Shown here piece by piece: positions 7,221 to 15,952 of a DNA stretch of 64,000 bases. The notes under the pieces were generated by a model. The model was not told where the DNA came from. It saw only the letters and a list, made by a program, of their open reading frames with translations, and did no database searches. The translations under genes were made by a program, and so were the position numbers. The stretch covers positions 2,542,001-2,606,000 of the forward strand of contig NZ_CP071405.1 of the NCBI RefSeq assembly GCF_022647325.1. Reading direction: 5' to 3'. This DNA is from Pantoea deleyi (GTDB taxonomy: Bacteria; Pseudomonadota; Gammaproteobacteria; Enterobacterales; Enterobacteriaceae). Positions within the stretch are counted from its first letter, which is position 1. Every line of letters starts with the position of its first letter.

Positions 7221-7764
7221 CCTGCCTGTAAATCACGACGCGCCAGCCGTCTCTTCCTGTTTTCTTCGTTCGGGTTTAAGCGACGGATGCGTGGCCTGAG
7301 ATCGGGTGAGCACATTCCTCTCACATAACAGCAGATCAATCAGCCAGCAGGCGGGCGAGTATGGGCGGTGGCGCTGAAAACCCGGGAAAATGGTGTTTAC
7401 TGCACGGCGAGTGGGCCGCATAAAGGGGTTAACCGCATCAGATGCGCTTTTAGCAACGGGCGTTGGGAGAGAAGAGGTGGACCGGGCAGCAGGAATTGAA
7501 CCCGCATCGTCAACTCATGCTGAGTTGCAGTAATACCTTTATACCATGCCCGAACAGTGTGCCCGAAAAGTGAACCGTTACAGATAAGGGTAGCGGCACT
7601 TTCCGGACAGGCAAGCGCAAGCGGCACCTATTTTTCCCACCTGCACCCGGATTCAGAAATCTGAGATCGCTGGCCGTGCAGCGCGATAATTCAGCTAACC
7701 TTACCTGTTAAGGCAACCTGTTCCGGCCAGCGCGCCGGACCACTTTTATCGCGAGGTCCGTACT
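7221..7764. other. intergenic region, no protein gene supported
   Basis: Apart from the tRNA-like element at 7478-7553 I see no supported coding sequence. A small palindrome CGCATCAGATGCG (7434-7446) followed by CTTTT and a CAACGGGCGTTG palindrome (7455-7466) flank the 3' side of the tRNA-like element. Confidence 0.5.
7478..7553 (-). tRNA. tRNA-like element, non-canonical anticodon arm
   Basis: Read on the minus strand this is 76 nt including an encoded CCA. Acceptor TCGGGCA pairs over 7 bp with TGCCCGG; T8 and an A14 and GG in the D-loop are present; variable loop is 5 nt; the T arm GCGGG-TTCAATT-CCTGC is canonical. The anticodon stem CAACT/AGTTG is 5 bp but the loop is CAGCATG, with A instead of U at 33 and T at 37; by position the anticodon would be GCA. 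The D-stem has only three good pairs. It may be a decayed tRNA, a tRNA-like RNA or a former attachment site. A second copy of TTCGGGCA lies 13 bp upstream of the 5' end. Confidence 0.5.
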
Positions 7765-8022
7765 ATGCCTTCAGGACAATTCTACGTCGTCGATCAGCCT
7801 GAGCTGAATTTCACCGCCAGCTACCATATCGATAAGGTGAACGAACACCCCTTTGCATCACGCATGGTGCTGGAGATTCAGAAGCGGATACAGTCTACAG
7901 AGGCGTTCGATGCGCTCGGCATCGGCAATGAAGTGACGTTTGTCTCCTCCAGCGGCGAGGCGCAAAAGATGGTTCTGGTGAGTGACACCGAGGAACAACT
8001 GGTATTCAGCTCGCGTGGCTGA
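7765..8022 (+). CDS. conserved small protein of unknown function
   Basis: Encodes 85 residues starting MPSGQFYVVDQPELNF, with a GAGG ribosome site. Soluble, acidic, with mixed beta/alpha character (VTFVSS, QKMVLVSDTEEQLVFSS look like strands). No signal peptide or membrane segment. It stands alone between the tRNA-like element and the tRNA cluster. The ORF has normal codon usage and a sensible start, so I accept it, but I do not recognise the family. Confidence 0.6.
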   Translation: MPSGQFYVVDQPELNFTASYHIDKVNEHPFASRMVLEIQKRIQSTEAFDALGIGNEVTFVSSSGEAQKMVLVSDTEEQLVFSSRG

Positions 8023-8062
8023 ACAGAGAATGGATTGAAGGAGTGTGTCAGACAGCAGGCAC

Positions 8063-8087
8063 AAAAAAACCGCCTCTAATGGGGCGG
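8063..8087 (-). terminator. terminator of the Gly-Cys-Leu tRNA operon
   Basis: On the minus strand CCGCC pairs with GGCGG around an 8-base loop, followed by seven T residues, 43 bases beyond the CCA of tRNA-Leu. Confidence 0.8.
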
Positions 8088-8129
8088 CTTACGACACTGC
8101 TTATCATTGATTTTATAGGTAAATCGATG

Positions 8130-8216
8130 TGGTGCCCGGGGCGGGACTTGAACCCGCACGACCTTACGATCGAGGGATTTTAAATCCCTTGTGTCTACCG
8201 ATTTCACCACCCGGGC
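8130..8216 (-). tRNA. leuZ: tRNA-Leu (UAA)
   Basis: An 87-nt class II tRNA including encoded CCA. Acceptor GCCCGGG pairs across its full length; anticodon loop TTTAAAA gives UAA; a long variable arm is present. Last of the Gly-Cys-Leu cluster, matching E. coli glyW-cysT-leuZ downstream of pgsA. Confidence 0.97.
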
Positions 8217-8226
8217 AGGGTGTAAC

Positions 8227-8300
8227 TGGAGGCGCGTCCCGGAGTCGAACCGAGGTACACGGATTTGCAATCCGCTGCATAGCCACTCTGCCAACGCGCC
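8227..8300 (-). tRNA. cysT: tRNA-Cys (GCA)
   Basis: A 74-nt tRNA including CCA. Acceptor GGCGCGT, anticodon GCA in a canonical loop, standard T arm. Middle gene of the three-tRNA operon, 10 bases upstream of tRNA-Leu. Confidence 0.97.
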
Positions 8301-8340
8301 TTAAACTGATGTGCCGCCAGGTTAACCTGGCCTGCGAATC

Positions 8341-8416
<76 letters not shown>

Positions 8417-8568
8417 AAATTTCAGCAATTTCGTCGAACCTGCTGATTTTACTTATCTTCTGGCAGACTCGCTGCCTTTCGATGCGTTGCATTCTACTGA
8501 CCTGACGGATTGAGTCAATAAAATTATCCTCCCAACCCGTCCGTTTGCTGCTTTTTAAATCGTATCGA

Positions 8569-9117
8569 TCACGGTTCGAGCAGATCGCCACGCGCGGCGC
8601 TTAAATACTGGAACATTGACCAGAATGTCAGCACGGCAGCGATGTACAACGCCACCACACCCACCGCGACGACGGTGGCATCCGGACGCCACAGCAGCGC
8701 AAACAGGGAGAACATCTGCGCGGTCGTTTTGACCTTACCAATCCAGGAAACCGAGACGCTGCTGCGCTTGCCAATTTCCGCCATCCACTCACGCAGCGCA
8801 GAGATAATGATCTCACGCGCAATCATGGTCGCGGCAGGCAGCGTAATCCACCAGGCGTGGAAATATTCGGCTACCAGCACCAGCGCAATCGCCACCATCA
8901 CCTTGTCCGCAACCGGGTCGAGAAAGGCCCCGAAGCGCGTCGTCTGCTTCCAGCGACGTGCCAGAAAACCGTCGAACCAGTCCGTGATGGCTGCAAAAAC
9001 AAAGATTAAGGCGGTCGCCAGCGGCGCCCAGTGAAACGGCAGATAGAAAGCCAGCACAAAGAACGGAATGAGCACGACTCGAAACAGGGTGAGACACGTC
9101 GGGATGTTTAATTGCAT
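8569..9117 (-). CDS. pgsA: phosphatidylglycerophosphate synthase
   Basis: CDP-diacylglycerol--glycerol-3-phosphate 3-phosphatidyltransferase, which commits CDP-DAG to phosphatidylglycerol and cardiolipin at the inner membrane. At 182 residues it equals the E. coli length. The CDP-alcohol phosphotransferase signature is visible as [28 protein letters not shown] (about residues 45-72) with the catalytic Asp residues, and four or five membrane segments follow. It lies 69 bases downstream of uvrC on the same strand, the order found in E. coli, with the tRNA operon beyond. Confidence 0.96.
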   Translation of the reverse strand: MQLNIPTCLTLFRVVLIPFFVLAFYLPFHWAPLATALIFVFAAITDWFDGFLARRWKQTTRFGAFLDPVADKVMVAIALVLVAEYFHAWWITLPAATMIAREIIISALREWMAEIGKRSSVSVSWIGKVKTTAQMFSLFALLWRPDATVVAVGVVALYIAAVLTFWSMFQYLSAARGDLLEP

Positions 9118-9186
9118 ATGCCGGTAACTGTCTGGATATAGGTAGAATTTGTCCTATGTTCCTACATTGCCCCCCCTGTTTCAATG

Positions 9187-11019
9187 CTAGTGTTTCAGGG
9201 AGTAGTATATTTTTTCTGCCAGCGCGTGCGAGATACCAGGCACATTGGCGATCTCCTCCACCGACGCATTCAGCAGCGGTTGCAGGCCCCCCATGTACTT
9301 AAGCAGTTGCTGACGCCGTTTTGGCCCTACCCCTTCGATGCTTTCCAGCGCACTGGTGTTCTTCACTTTAGCCCGTTTTTTACGGTGGCCCGAAATCGCA
9401 TGGTTGTGAGCGTCGTCACGAATATGCTGAATCACATGCAGCGCCGGGGCATCTGGCGGCAGCGAAACGCCCTCGCCTTCCGCTTCGAAGAACAGCGTCT
9501 CCAGGCCCGCTTTACGATCGCTGCCTTTGGCGACGCCCAGCAGAACAGGCCGGCTCTTGTCCCAGGGCACATCCAGTTCGGCGAAAACCTGCAGCGCCTG
9601 GGCCAGCTGGCCTTTACCGCCGTCGATCAGAATCACATCCGGGATCTTATCTTCTTCAATCGCCTTACCATAACGGCGTCGCAGCACCTGATTCATGGCG
9701 GCGTAGTCATCACCCGGCGTGATGCTGGTGATGTTGTAGCGACGATAATCGGCGCGCAGCGGCCCGTTCTGGTCAAACACCACGCAGGAGGCGATGGTCT
9801 GCTCGCCCATGGTGTGACTGATGTCGAAACACTCCATGCGCCTGATTTTGTCGAGCGTCAGAAACTCCGCCAGCGCCATCAGCCGCTGATGGATGGTCGA
9901 GTGCTGTGACAGACGCGTGGTCAGCGCCGTCGCAGCGTTGGTGCGTGCCAGCTTCAGGTAACGGGCGCGATCGCCACGCGGCTTGCTCTGAATGTTGACC
10001 CGGCGTCCCGCCAGCTCACTAAGTGACTCAGCCAGCAGCTCGCGCTCCGGCAGGGTGAAGTCCAGCAGGATATCGCCCGGCAGGGTGCGAGCCTCGCTGC
10101 CCTGCAGGTAGAACTGCCCGACAAAGGTCTGTACGACCTCCGCCAGATCGGTATCCACCGGCACCTTCGGGAAGTAGCTGCGGCTGCCCAGCACCTTACC
10201 CTGGCGGATAAAGAGCACATGCAGACAGGCCATGCCTGCGTCATACGCCACGCCCATTACATCCAGGTCATCGCCTTGATTCGAGACAAACTGCTTCTCG
10301 GTGATGCGGCGCACGGCCTGAATCTGATCGCGCAGCCGGGCCGCCTCTTCAAAGCGCAGGCCGACGCTGGCCTCTTCCATGCGTTTCACCAGCTGGTTCA
10401 GAACCTGATCGTCCTTACCGGCCAGGAAAAGCCGCACGTAATCGGTTTGCTGTGCATACTCCTCTTCGCTGACCAGACCCGCCACACAGGGCCCCAGACA
10501 GCGGCCTATCTGATACTGCAGACAGGGTCGGGAGCGATTGCGGTAGACGCTGTTTTCGCACTGACGGATAGGAAAGACTTTCTGCAGCAGCCCCAGGGTT
10601 TCGCGTACCGCATAGCCGTTGGGGAACGGACCAAAGTACTCCCCTTTGGCATGTTTGGCGCCACGGTGCATCGCCAGCCGCGGGTGGGTATCGCTGCTCA
10701 GAAAGATGTAGGGATAGGATTTATCGTCGCGCAGCAGCACGTTATAGCGCGGCTGATAGAGCTTGATGTAGTTATGCTCAAGCAGCAGCGCTTCGGTTTC
10801 GGTATGGGTAACGGTGACATCGATGTGCTGGATATTGCTGACCAGCGCTTCGGTTTTGCGGCTGCCGACCTGGGTGCGGAAGTAGCTGGTCAGACGCTTC
10901 TTCAGGTCTTTGGCTTTACCCACATAGATGACAGTGCCTGAGGCGTCATACATGCGGTAAACACCGGGCTTGCTGGTTACCGTACTCAGAAAGGCTTTAG
11001 AATCAAAAACGTCATTCAC
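9187..11019 (-). CDS. uvrC: excinuclease ABC subunit C
   Basis: Makes both incisions in UvrB-bound damaged DNA during nucleotide excision repair. The 610 residues show the GIY-YIG nuclease at the N-terminus ([25 protein letters not shown]), the UvrB-binding UVR motif ([21 protein letters not shown], about 200-225), the RNase-H-like nuclease with [15 protein letters not shown], and a C-terminal helix-hairpin-helix pair. The start is GTG and overlaps the end of uvrY by eight bases, so the two are cotranscribed. Confidence 0.97.
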   Translation of the reverse strand: MNDVFDSKAFLSTVTSKPGVYRMYDASGTVIYVGKAKDLKKRLTSYFRTQVGSRKTEALVSNIQHIDVTVTHTETEALLLEHNYIKLYQPRYNVLLRDDKSYPYIFLSSDTHPRLAMHRGAKHAKGEYFGPFPNGYAVRETLGLLQKVFPIRQCENSVYRNRSRPCLQYQIGRCLGPCVAGLVSEEEYAQQTDYVRLFLAGKDDQVLNQLVKRMEEASVGLRFEEAARLRDQIQAVRRITEKQFVSNQGDDLDVMGVAYDAGMACLHVLFIRQGKVLGSRSYFPKVPVDTDLAEVVQTFVGQFYLQGSEARTLPGDILLDFTLPERELLAESLSELAGRRVNIQSKPRGDRARYLKLARTNAATALTTRLSQHSTIHQRLMALAEFLTLDKIRRMECFDISHTMGEQTIASCVVFDQNGPLRADYRRYNITSITPGDDYAAMNQVLRRRYGKAIEEDKIPDVILIDGGKGQLAQALQVFAELDVPWDKSRPVLLGVAKGSDRKAGLETLFFEAEGEGVSLPPDAPALHVIQHIRDDAHNHAISGHRKKRAKVKNTSALESIEGVGPKRRQQLLKYMGGLQPLLNASVEEIANVPGISHALAEKIYYSLKH

Positions 11020-11671
11020 TACTGATTAACGGCTCCGCATTAAAGAGGCCATGTCGAATGGCCAGATGCGTTAACTCGACGTCGCCACTGATATTCAGCT
11101 TACTGAACATCCGGTAGCGGTAACTGTTAACGGTTTTAGGACTGAGATTTAACTGCTCGGAAATTTCCGTCACCTTTTGTCCACGGGTGATCATCAGCAT
11201 AATCTGCAATTCCCTTTCCGACAAACAGCTGAAGGGGGATTCCGCTTTTTGCGGCTCAATCTGACTCAGCGCCATCTGCTGAGCAATGTCCGATGCGATG
11301 TAGCGCTGACCGGCGTTTACTGAGCGGATGGCATTGATCACCTCCTGCGGCGCAGCCCCTTTACTCAGGTAGCCGGCGGCACCCGCCTGCATCACTTTAG
11401 CAGGCAGCGGATTTTCCGTGTGAATGGTCAGCATGATGATTTTGATATCGGGGTTATAGCGCACGATTTTGCGCGTCGCCTCCAGTCCGCCGATGCCCGG
11501 CATGTTCATGTCCATCAGGATCACATCAACCTGATGGGAGCGGCACCACTTCGCCGCATCCTCGCCACAGTTCACCTCTCCGACCACGGCCAGACCTTTG
11601 ACATCCTCCAGGATGCGACGGATACCGGCACGGACAAGTTCATGGTCATCAACAAGAAGCACACTGATCAA
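11012..11671 (-). CDS. uvrY: response regulator UvrY (GacA family)
   Basis: Response regulator of the BarA/UvrY system that switches on CsrB/CsrC-type small RNAs and so controls carbon storage, motility and biofilm. The 219 residues hold a receiver domain with phospho-acceptor Asp54 in ILMDMNMPG, conserved Asp8/Asp9 and Lys104 region (YLSKGAAP), and a LuxR-type HTH at the C-terminus ([43 protein letters not shown]). The order uvrY-uvrC is as in E. coli. BarA is not encoded in this window. Confidence 0.96.
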   Translation of the reverse strand: MISVLLVDDHELVRAGIRRILEDVKGLAVVGEVNCGEDAAKWCRSHQVDVILMDMNMPGIGGLEATRKIVRYNPDIKIIMLTIHTENPLPAKVMQAGAAGYLSKGAAPQEVINAIRSVNAGQRYIASDIAQQMALSQIEPQKAESPFSCLSERELQIMLMITRGQKVTEISEQLNLSPKTVNSYRYRMFSKLNISGDVELTHLAIRHGLFNAEPLISSE

Positions 11672-12102
11672 CGGGGAAACTCCAGAGGCTAAAAAAGAGG
11701 AAGCAATTCAGGATTGCAAGGGGTAATCATACCCGCTTTTACCTCAAAAGCACATCAACAAAGTAAAACTGTGGCCGCTTTGCATGATTGTCTGCGGATA
11801 CCGGTTACGCGCTTAAACAGACTTTTCTTACAACCAACCGGACCGCTTAATAATCCGGTAACCCGCTGTATATCAGCAGATTAATCACCCGCCACGGCAT
11901 GCCGCTGCAGGTCGACCCGGCGCAGTCACTCAGCGTGACGTGGCAGTAATTACTTGCAGAGATTGATTAGTTGCACTGGACAAACCAGCACTTCAGCGTA
12001 AAGCGAAGCCGCTGCGCCAGCAACTTCATGCCCCTGTGGTATACTCACGGATTGCTGTGCGGACAGAGGGCCGACACGTTGTCATTCACCAAGGAGAAAC
12101 TT
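11672..12102. other. intergenic region between uvrY and yecF
   Basis: The two genes are divergent, so both promoters lie here. The yecF side has TATACT at 12040-12045 about 60 bases before the ATG. No ORF or stable RNA gene is supported in the remainder. Confidence 0.5.
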
Positions 12103-12327
12103 ATGAGCGATGAAGATTTTGCTACTTCGCAGGAAGCCCAGAAATTATCGGATGAAATCGCGGGTCTGAAGATGATGATCACCCTTATCCTCAAAGGGAT
12201 GGGTCAGGCTGATGCCGGAAAAGTGATTATCAACATGGAGCGCTATGTGCAGACGCTGGGCGATAAGCCGCAGGCGGAAGTGTTCAGCAATACCATCAAA
12301 CAGATCAAAACGGCTTACCGCCAGTAA
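12103..12327 (+). CDS. yecF: YecF family protein (DUF2594)
   Basis: A 74-residue soluble helical protein. The core IAGLKMMITLILKGMGQADAGKVIINMERY and the ending NTIKQIKTAYRQ closely match E. coli YecF, which also has 74 residues. The ATG follows AAGGAG by a good distance; longer frames from 11971 are rejected. Position between uvrY and the sdiA locus is conserved with E. coli. Function unknown. Confidence 0.88.
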   Translation: MSDEDFATSQEAQKLSDEIAGLKMMITLILKGMGQADAGKVIINMERYVQTLGDKPQAEVFSNTIKQIKTAYRQ

Positions 12328-12334
12328 GCACTCT

Positions 12335-12351
12335 GCCCCCGCGACGGGGGC
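12335..12351. terminator. hairpin between convergent yecF and luxI-type genes
   Basis: GCCCCC-GCGAC-GGGGGC, a 6-bp GC stem seven bases after the yecF stop and seven before the luxI stop. No T-run; probable shared terminator of modest strength. Confidence 0.5.
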
Positions 12352-12358
12352 AAATCCG

Positions 12359-12970
12359 TTAATTATGTGCCTGCCAGTTCACCGACACGCCCAGCGTCGG
12401 CAGCACCTCTTCCGGGCTGAAGCGCCGTGTGCCACGATACTTCTCGGCCAGCGCGGGCTGCACCACCGGAATCCGGATCGCAAACAGATTATCTTCCGAC
12501 AGAATCAGTCCCGGCGTCAGCGGTTCGTAAACAACCTGATGCTGCTCAAACATTTTCTCCAGCATCGGCGTGGCCGAGCTGATGATGTATTCCATGCCGT
12601 TCAGTTCTGCCAGCTGCACCGCGTGCCACAGAATATTCAGTGGCAGTTCGGCGTCCACCTCCAGCCGGGCGGAAAAGCGCGACATCTCCCACACCTTCTC
12701 ATGACTGAACGGCAGGACGATGCCTTCGCTCTGCTCAGGCTCAAACCACGGCATCAGACGGGCGCAGCCGCTGATCCCGAAGCGGGCATTCCAGGCGATC
12801 AGCCAGGTCACATCTGAACGATCGTAGCGATCATACTCCTGTCCAGGCGTGCTGAGGCGGGGAGGAATTGACCACCCCTCGCCGCGCGCAAAGACGCTGT
12901 ACCGGTAGCTGCCCAGCTCGGCAAGTAATGAGGATGGCATATCCTTTAACTGCGTTTGCACTATTTTCAT
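12359..12970 (-). CDS. acyl-homoserine-lactone synthase (LuxI family)
   Basis: Makes N-acyl-homoserine lactone from S-adenosylmethionine and acyl-ACP. The 203 residues keep the invariant LuxI residues: Arg23, Phe27, Trp33, Glu45, Asp47, Asp50, Arg71 and the WEMSRF motif. ATG 12970 is chosen since MKIVQTQL starts the family domain and AGAGG lies upstream; an 18-residue extension is unlikely. It sits directly downstream of an sdiA-type luxR gene on the same strand, with a 20-bp lux-box-like palindrome between them. Adjacency of a LuxI synthase to sdiA at the uvrY locus has been described in Pantoea and Erwinia. The acyl chain made cannot be told from sequence. Confidence 0.93.
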   Translation of the reverse strand: MKIVQTQLKDMPSSLLAELGSYRYSVFARGEGWSIPPRLSTPGQEYDRYDRSDVTWLIAWNARFGISGCARLMPWFEPEQSEGIVLPFSHEKVWEMSRFSARLEVDAELPLNILWHAVQLAELNGMEYIISSATPMLEKMFEQHQVVYEPLTPGLILSEDNLFAIRIPVVQPALAEKYRGTRRFSPEEVLPTLGVSVNWQAHN

Positions 12971-13062
12971 TATGCGCCTCTGACATCCCCATGTTGCTGT
13001 GATTTCTTTGCGCCAGCCTGGCAAAGACCCGGCGCAGGGTAGACAACTGACCCGAACAAAGG

Positions 13063-13082
13063 AACTGCTAAATGTGGCAGTT
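13063..13082 (-). promoter_or_regulatory. lux-box-like palindrome upstream of luxI
   Basis: A 20-bp inverted repeat AACTGCnnnnnnnnGCAGTT with perfect 6-bp arms, centred about 102 bases before the synthase ATG and just after the sdiA-type stop codon. LuxR-family sites are 20-bp dyads of this form (NNCTG...CAGNN). A receptor bound here would sit at about -42 of a start near 13030, the class II activator position. Confidence 0.6.
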
Positions 13083-13090
13083 GTTTATGT

Positions 13091-13813
13091 TCAGATCAGT
13101 CCGATTGCCGCTGCATAGCAGGCAATTTGCGTTTTATTGGAAACATTGAAACGCTTTTGCATATTTTTTTGATGAAAGTTAACGGTATGTTCAGAGATAG
13201 ATAAAATCAGTGAAATTTCGGCCGCCGTTTTTCCTTCGGCTGTCCATTTCAGAATTTCCAGCTCGCGCTGACTAAACTCGTTCTTCAGTACCATCATGGC
13301 TTCATCGCGGATGCGTTCCAGCGTAGCCAGGCTTAGTTCCGCTAAAAGATGTAGTTTTACCTCCAGCTCAGCATGGCAGAGCTGGACAGGAATGGACTGT
13401 TTCGATGATATAGATAATATACCAATGACGCGATTTGGTGCCATTGCAGAGCACGAAAAACCGCTAAGCAGCCCATATTCTCTCGCCTCATCCCACAGGT
13501 TGCCGGCGTCAGCAAACTGCTCCCGTGACCAGGCCATCCCCCTGCCCGGCTGCTGACATAATGTGAGCACCGGATCGACAGCGTAATAATTCTGCTTCTC
13601 ATAACGCTTTACCCAGAGTCGGGGGTAGGTGCTATGCAAATGAATACGCGGTCGGGTAAAAGGCACCGGATGCTGAATCAGAAAGGCAAAATAGTCGAAG
13701 CCTAAAGATTCAGTAAAGTGTTGCAATAATGCCTTCAGTTCGGAAGAAAGCGTTAATGCCTGAAATTGTTTTTTCACCTCACTTCGCCAGGCGAAATAAT
13801 TTTCAGTGCTCAT
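13091..13813 (-). CDS. sdiA: SdiA-type LuxR quorum-sensing regulator
   Basis: AHL-responsive transcription factor of 240 residues, the E. coli SdiA length. The N-terminal autoinducer domain keeps Tyr63, Trp67, Tyr71, Asp80, Pro81, Trp95 and Gly114, the set that binds the lactone; the C-terminal HTH is FSQRELEILKWTAEGKTAAEISLILSISEHTVNFHQKNMQKRF (about 185-227). In E. coli sdiA is an orphan receptor; here a synthase gene follows after 120 bases, so this is a complete circuit. An in-frame ATG is preceded by a weak Shine-Dalgarno. Confidence 0.9.
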   Translation of the reverse strand: MSTENYFAWRSEVKKQFQALTLSSELKALLQHFTESLGFDYFAFLIQHPVPFTRPRIHLHSTYPRLWVKRYEKQNYYAVDPVLTLCQQPGRGMAWSREQFADAGNLWDEAREYGLLSGFSCSAMAPNRVIGILSISSKQSIPVQLCHAELEVKLHLLAELSLATLERIRDEAMMVLKNEFSQRELEILKWTAEGKTAAEISLILSISEHTVNFHQKNMQKRFNVSNKTQIACYAAAIGLI

Positions 13814-14971
13814 ATTGCCTCAGCGTTTTTCCACTCGCCTTTGCGGTGTTATTCAGTCGGATTCATCCGTTAAAATAAATCAGCAGAAGAAGATTAATTT
13901 ATTCCAGGCATGAAGCCGTCGGATTCTGCAGCGCATTTAACCTTTCACCGGGATGAGGGAATGAAAACGTGGCTCTGCCCATACAATGTGAGGCCGATCA
14001 CAGCAATTTCAATCACCCCAAAAGAATAAGATTTTTCTGATAGGATTTCAATCCCTGATACGGCGGTTAAAAAAGTCTGAGTCCGATTTCCCTGCCTGAA
14101 ATAGCGCATAAGGATGCGTGTATTGCGTAAATAAAGAGTAAACAAAGCGTTAATTGTGGAGCAATAAGCGAAACCGTAACGGGAATGACTACATATTTTT
14201 TATCAGGAAATAAGCCTTAAGTCAGATAACCGCGGGGCATTCCGCCTTAGAGCAAATAGTGCATGTCGCCGCCCACGAGAATCGCTGCCCGCCCGCGGCC
14301 GTAGCGGCCCTGGACGATGTTACCGTTCGGGCGTCGCCGCTGGACGGCAGGTGTCGCCACGGGCTATTTCAGCAGGGTAAATCAAACGTTGTGATTAGCG
14401 CCGCCCGCGTTTCCCCCTTTCTCTCCTGCTGCACCCTCACGCCTTTTTTCATACTGCGGATAATCTGATTTGCCGAAAAGTGCCGGGCGCGTCCGGATTT
14501 GACTTAATTCTTCTCTCTGCCCGCAATATGTGTCGGCGATCACTATTCCCGACCGCAGTTCGCCCTTCACTGACTCTATTCTAGTCATGAAAATCACTTT
14601 ACCGATAGTCACGCCTCTGACGTATCTGAAAATAATTTTTCCGCACGAAACGCGGCCGGTTATTTCTTAGCGATCCCTTTTAAATAAACAATTAATTTCC
14701 CTTACTGCACGCCTGCCCTGTGCTGAAATAATTTCATCCGGGCGGTCGCAGGCGCAATCAGAATATGGAGAAAATCTGATCAGTTTGTTTAGCGGCTTAA
14801 CACTTTCCTATTAAAAAGAGTGGCACTAAAAAAGAGTGCTATTAATCGACCCGGCATTCGTTCATCCGGGACGAACGAACGCCGGCGGGATGTGCGGCTA
14901 CCCTGCAGGGCTTTTATTTCTGCTGGTCCGGTGGGGCTGGCTCACCGCCGAACGTTATCCTTTCTGATGAT
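13814..14971. other. gene-poor region of about 1.16 kb
   Basis: No coding sequence is supported: the short frames here have no ribosome sites and look random. The stretch is AT-richer than its surroundings apart from a GC-rich patch at about 14259-14370. It must hold the promoter of the sdiA-type gene. A long inverted repeat at 14851-14885 is described separately. Confidence 0.5.
14851..14885. repeat. 13-bp inverted repeat
   Basis: CCGGCATTCGTTC at 14851-14863 is matched by GAACGAACGCCGG at 14873-14885, one mismatch, 9-base spacer. No T-run on either side, so not a standard terminator, though it lies 87 bases downstream of the stop of the extensin-like gene and could end its transcript. Confidence 0.7.
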
Positions 14972-15667
14972 TCAGCGGCAGTAGCCAGCGCCACGCATAC
15001 CCAGATGAAAATGTGAGGCGTGTGCGGCGTTATAGTCCGGCCCAAGCGCATTACCAAAGACTTCGCAGCCTCCGCGCCAGAGCGTATGCAGCATGGCGGC
15101 TTTCTCTGCCGGCTGCTGCCAGTGGCGACCAACGTCGATACGCTGACCATCCGCCAGCTGAAAGCCAGTGATATCCAGGGCATCGGCGGTGGCATGCTCG
15201 CTGCGCCGCCCCTGTGCGCGATGGTAGATATTGCGGCAGGCGTAGCTGCCCACATGGTTAATCCGGACCAGCGGACTGTGCATATCGCGGATCGTCTGCT
15301 GGCGGCTGCGCAGTGCATACATGGTCGTGGCTACCGCCATCGGACAGCTCGCCAGAAAACTGCTGCTCAGGCTGACCCTGCCCAGTTTCTGGATCCGCAG
15401 CGGCTGGCTAATCGGGCAGGCGCCCGTGATTGCGGGGCGCTCGCTGAAGCTGACCCAGCCCGCCTGTTGCGCCCGGCGCAAGACGTCCAGACAGGCGTCC
15501 GCATCACCGGCGAGGCGTTTCATCTTAATCTGCGTCATCCATCCGGGCGGATCGGTCACAGAGAGCGGCGTAAAGGGATTGAACGCTGGCGGCAGATGCT
15601 GCTTAAGCCAGGGTAAGCTGCCCCATCCCAGTGCGATTAACAGCAAAAACAGGATAAGCGTGCGCAT
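14972..15667 (-). CDS. extensin-like C-terminal domain protein
   Basis: A 231-residue exported or membrane-anchored protein: hydrophobic N-terminus (RTLILFLLLIALGWG) then the extensin-like domain with CPMAVATTMYALRSR, HVGSYACRNIYHRAQGRRSEHATADALDITGF and a C-terminal HASHFHLGMRGAGYC. The His/Asp pattern (HATADALDI, HFH) resembles the peptidase M15/DacB-like fold, so cell-wall peptidase activity is possible but unproven. Paired cysteines suggest periplasmic disulfides. ATG 15667 follows AAGGGAT. Monocistronic. Confidence 0.82.
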   Translation of the reverse strand: MRTLILFLLLIALGWGSLPWLKQHLPPAFNPFTPLSVTDPPGWMTQIKMKRLAGDADACLDVLRRAQQAGWVSFSERPAITGACPISQPLRIQKLGRVSLSSSFLASCPMAVATTMYALRSRQQTIRDMHSPLVRINHVGSYACRNIYHRAQGRRSEHATADALDITGFQLADGQRIDVGRHWQQPAEKAAMLHTLWRGGCEVFGNALGPDYNAAHASHFHLGMRGAGYCR

Positions 15668-15952
15668 AGATCCCTTTGCAGCATGATGATTAACAAACAA
15701 AAAGTGTAGAGGCAGATCCCCTTTTTCGCCCTGCGCCTGACAGAACGTGATGAATAATTACCCAGACTGACGGAGGAGTGACCGAAACTGTGCGTTATTA
15801 CCGCTGACGGCAGCAGCGGCGTCACAATTGATAAAAAAGCGTTACCCGATTCCGGCTCTCTTCCTCTATCTTATGCCGACTTGCCTCCGGGCAGGCGCGT
15901 TTTCTAACAGCCAGCAGAGCTGACACAACATCAAGACAGGAAAGACAATTCT

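Noticed and set aside
7010..7339. 109-residue minus-strand Gly-rich frame
   Set aside because: Antisense to the proline-rich lipoprotein and its terminator; no start context.
7397..7627. 76-residue minus-strand frame across the tRNA-like element
   Set aside because: No ribosome site, and the RNA-like structure explains the region better.
14382..14612. 76-residue frame in the gene-poor region
   Set aside because: No ribosome site, random composition, no recognisable domain.
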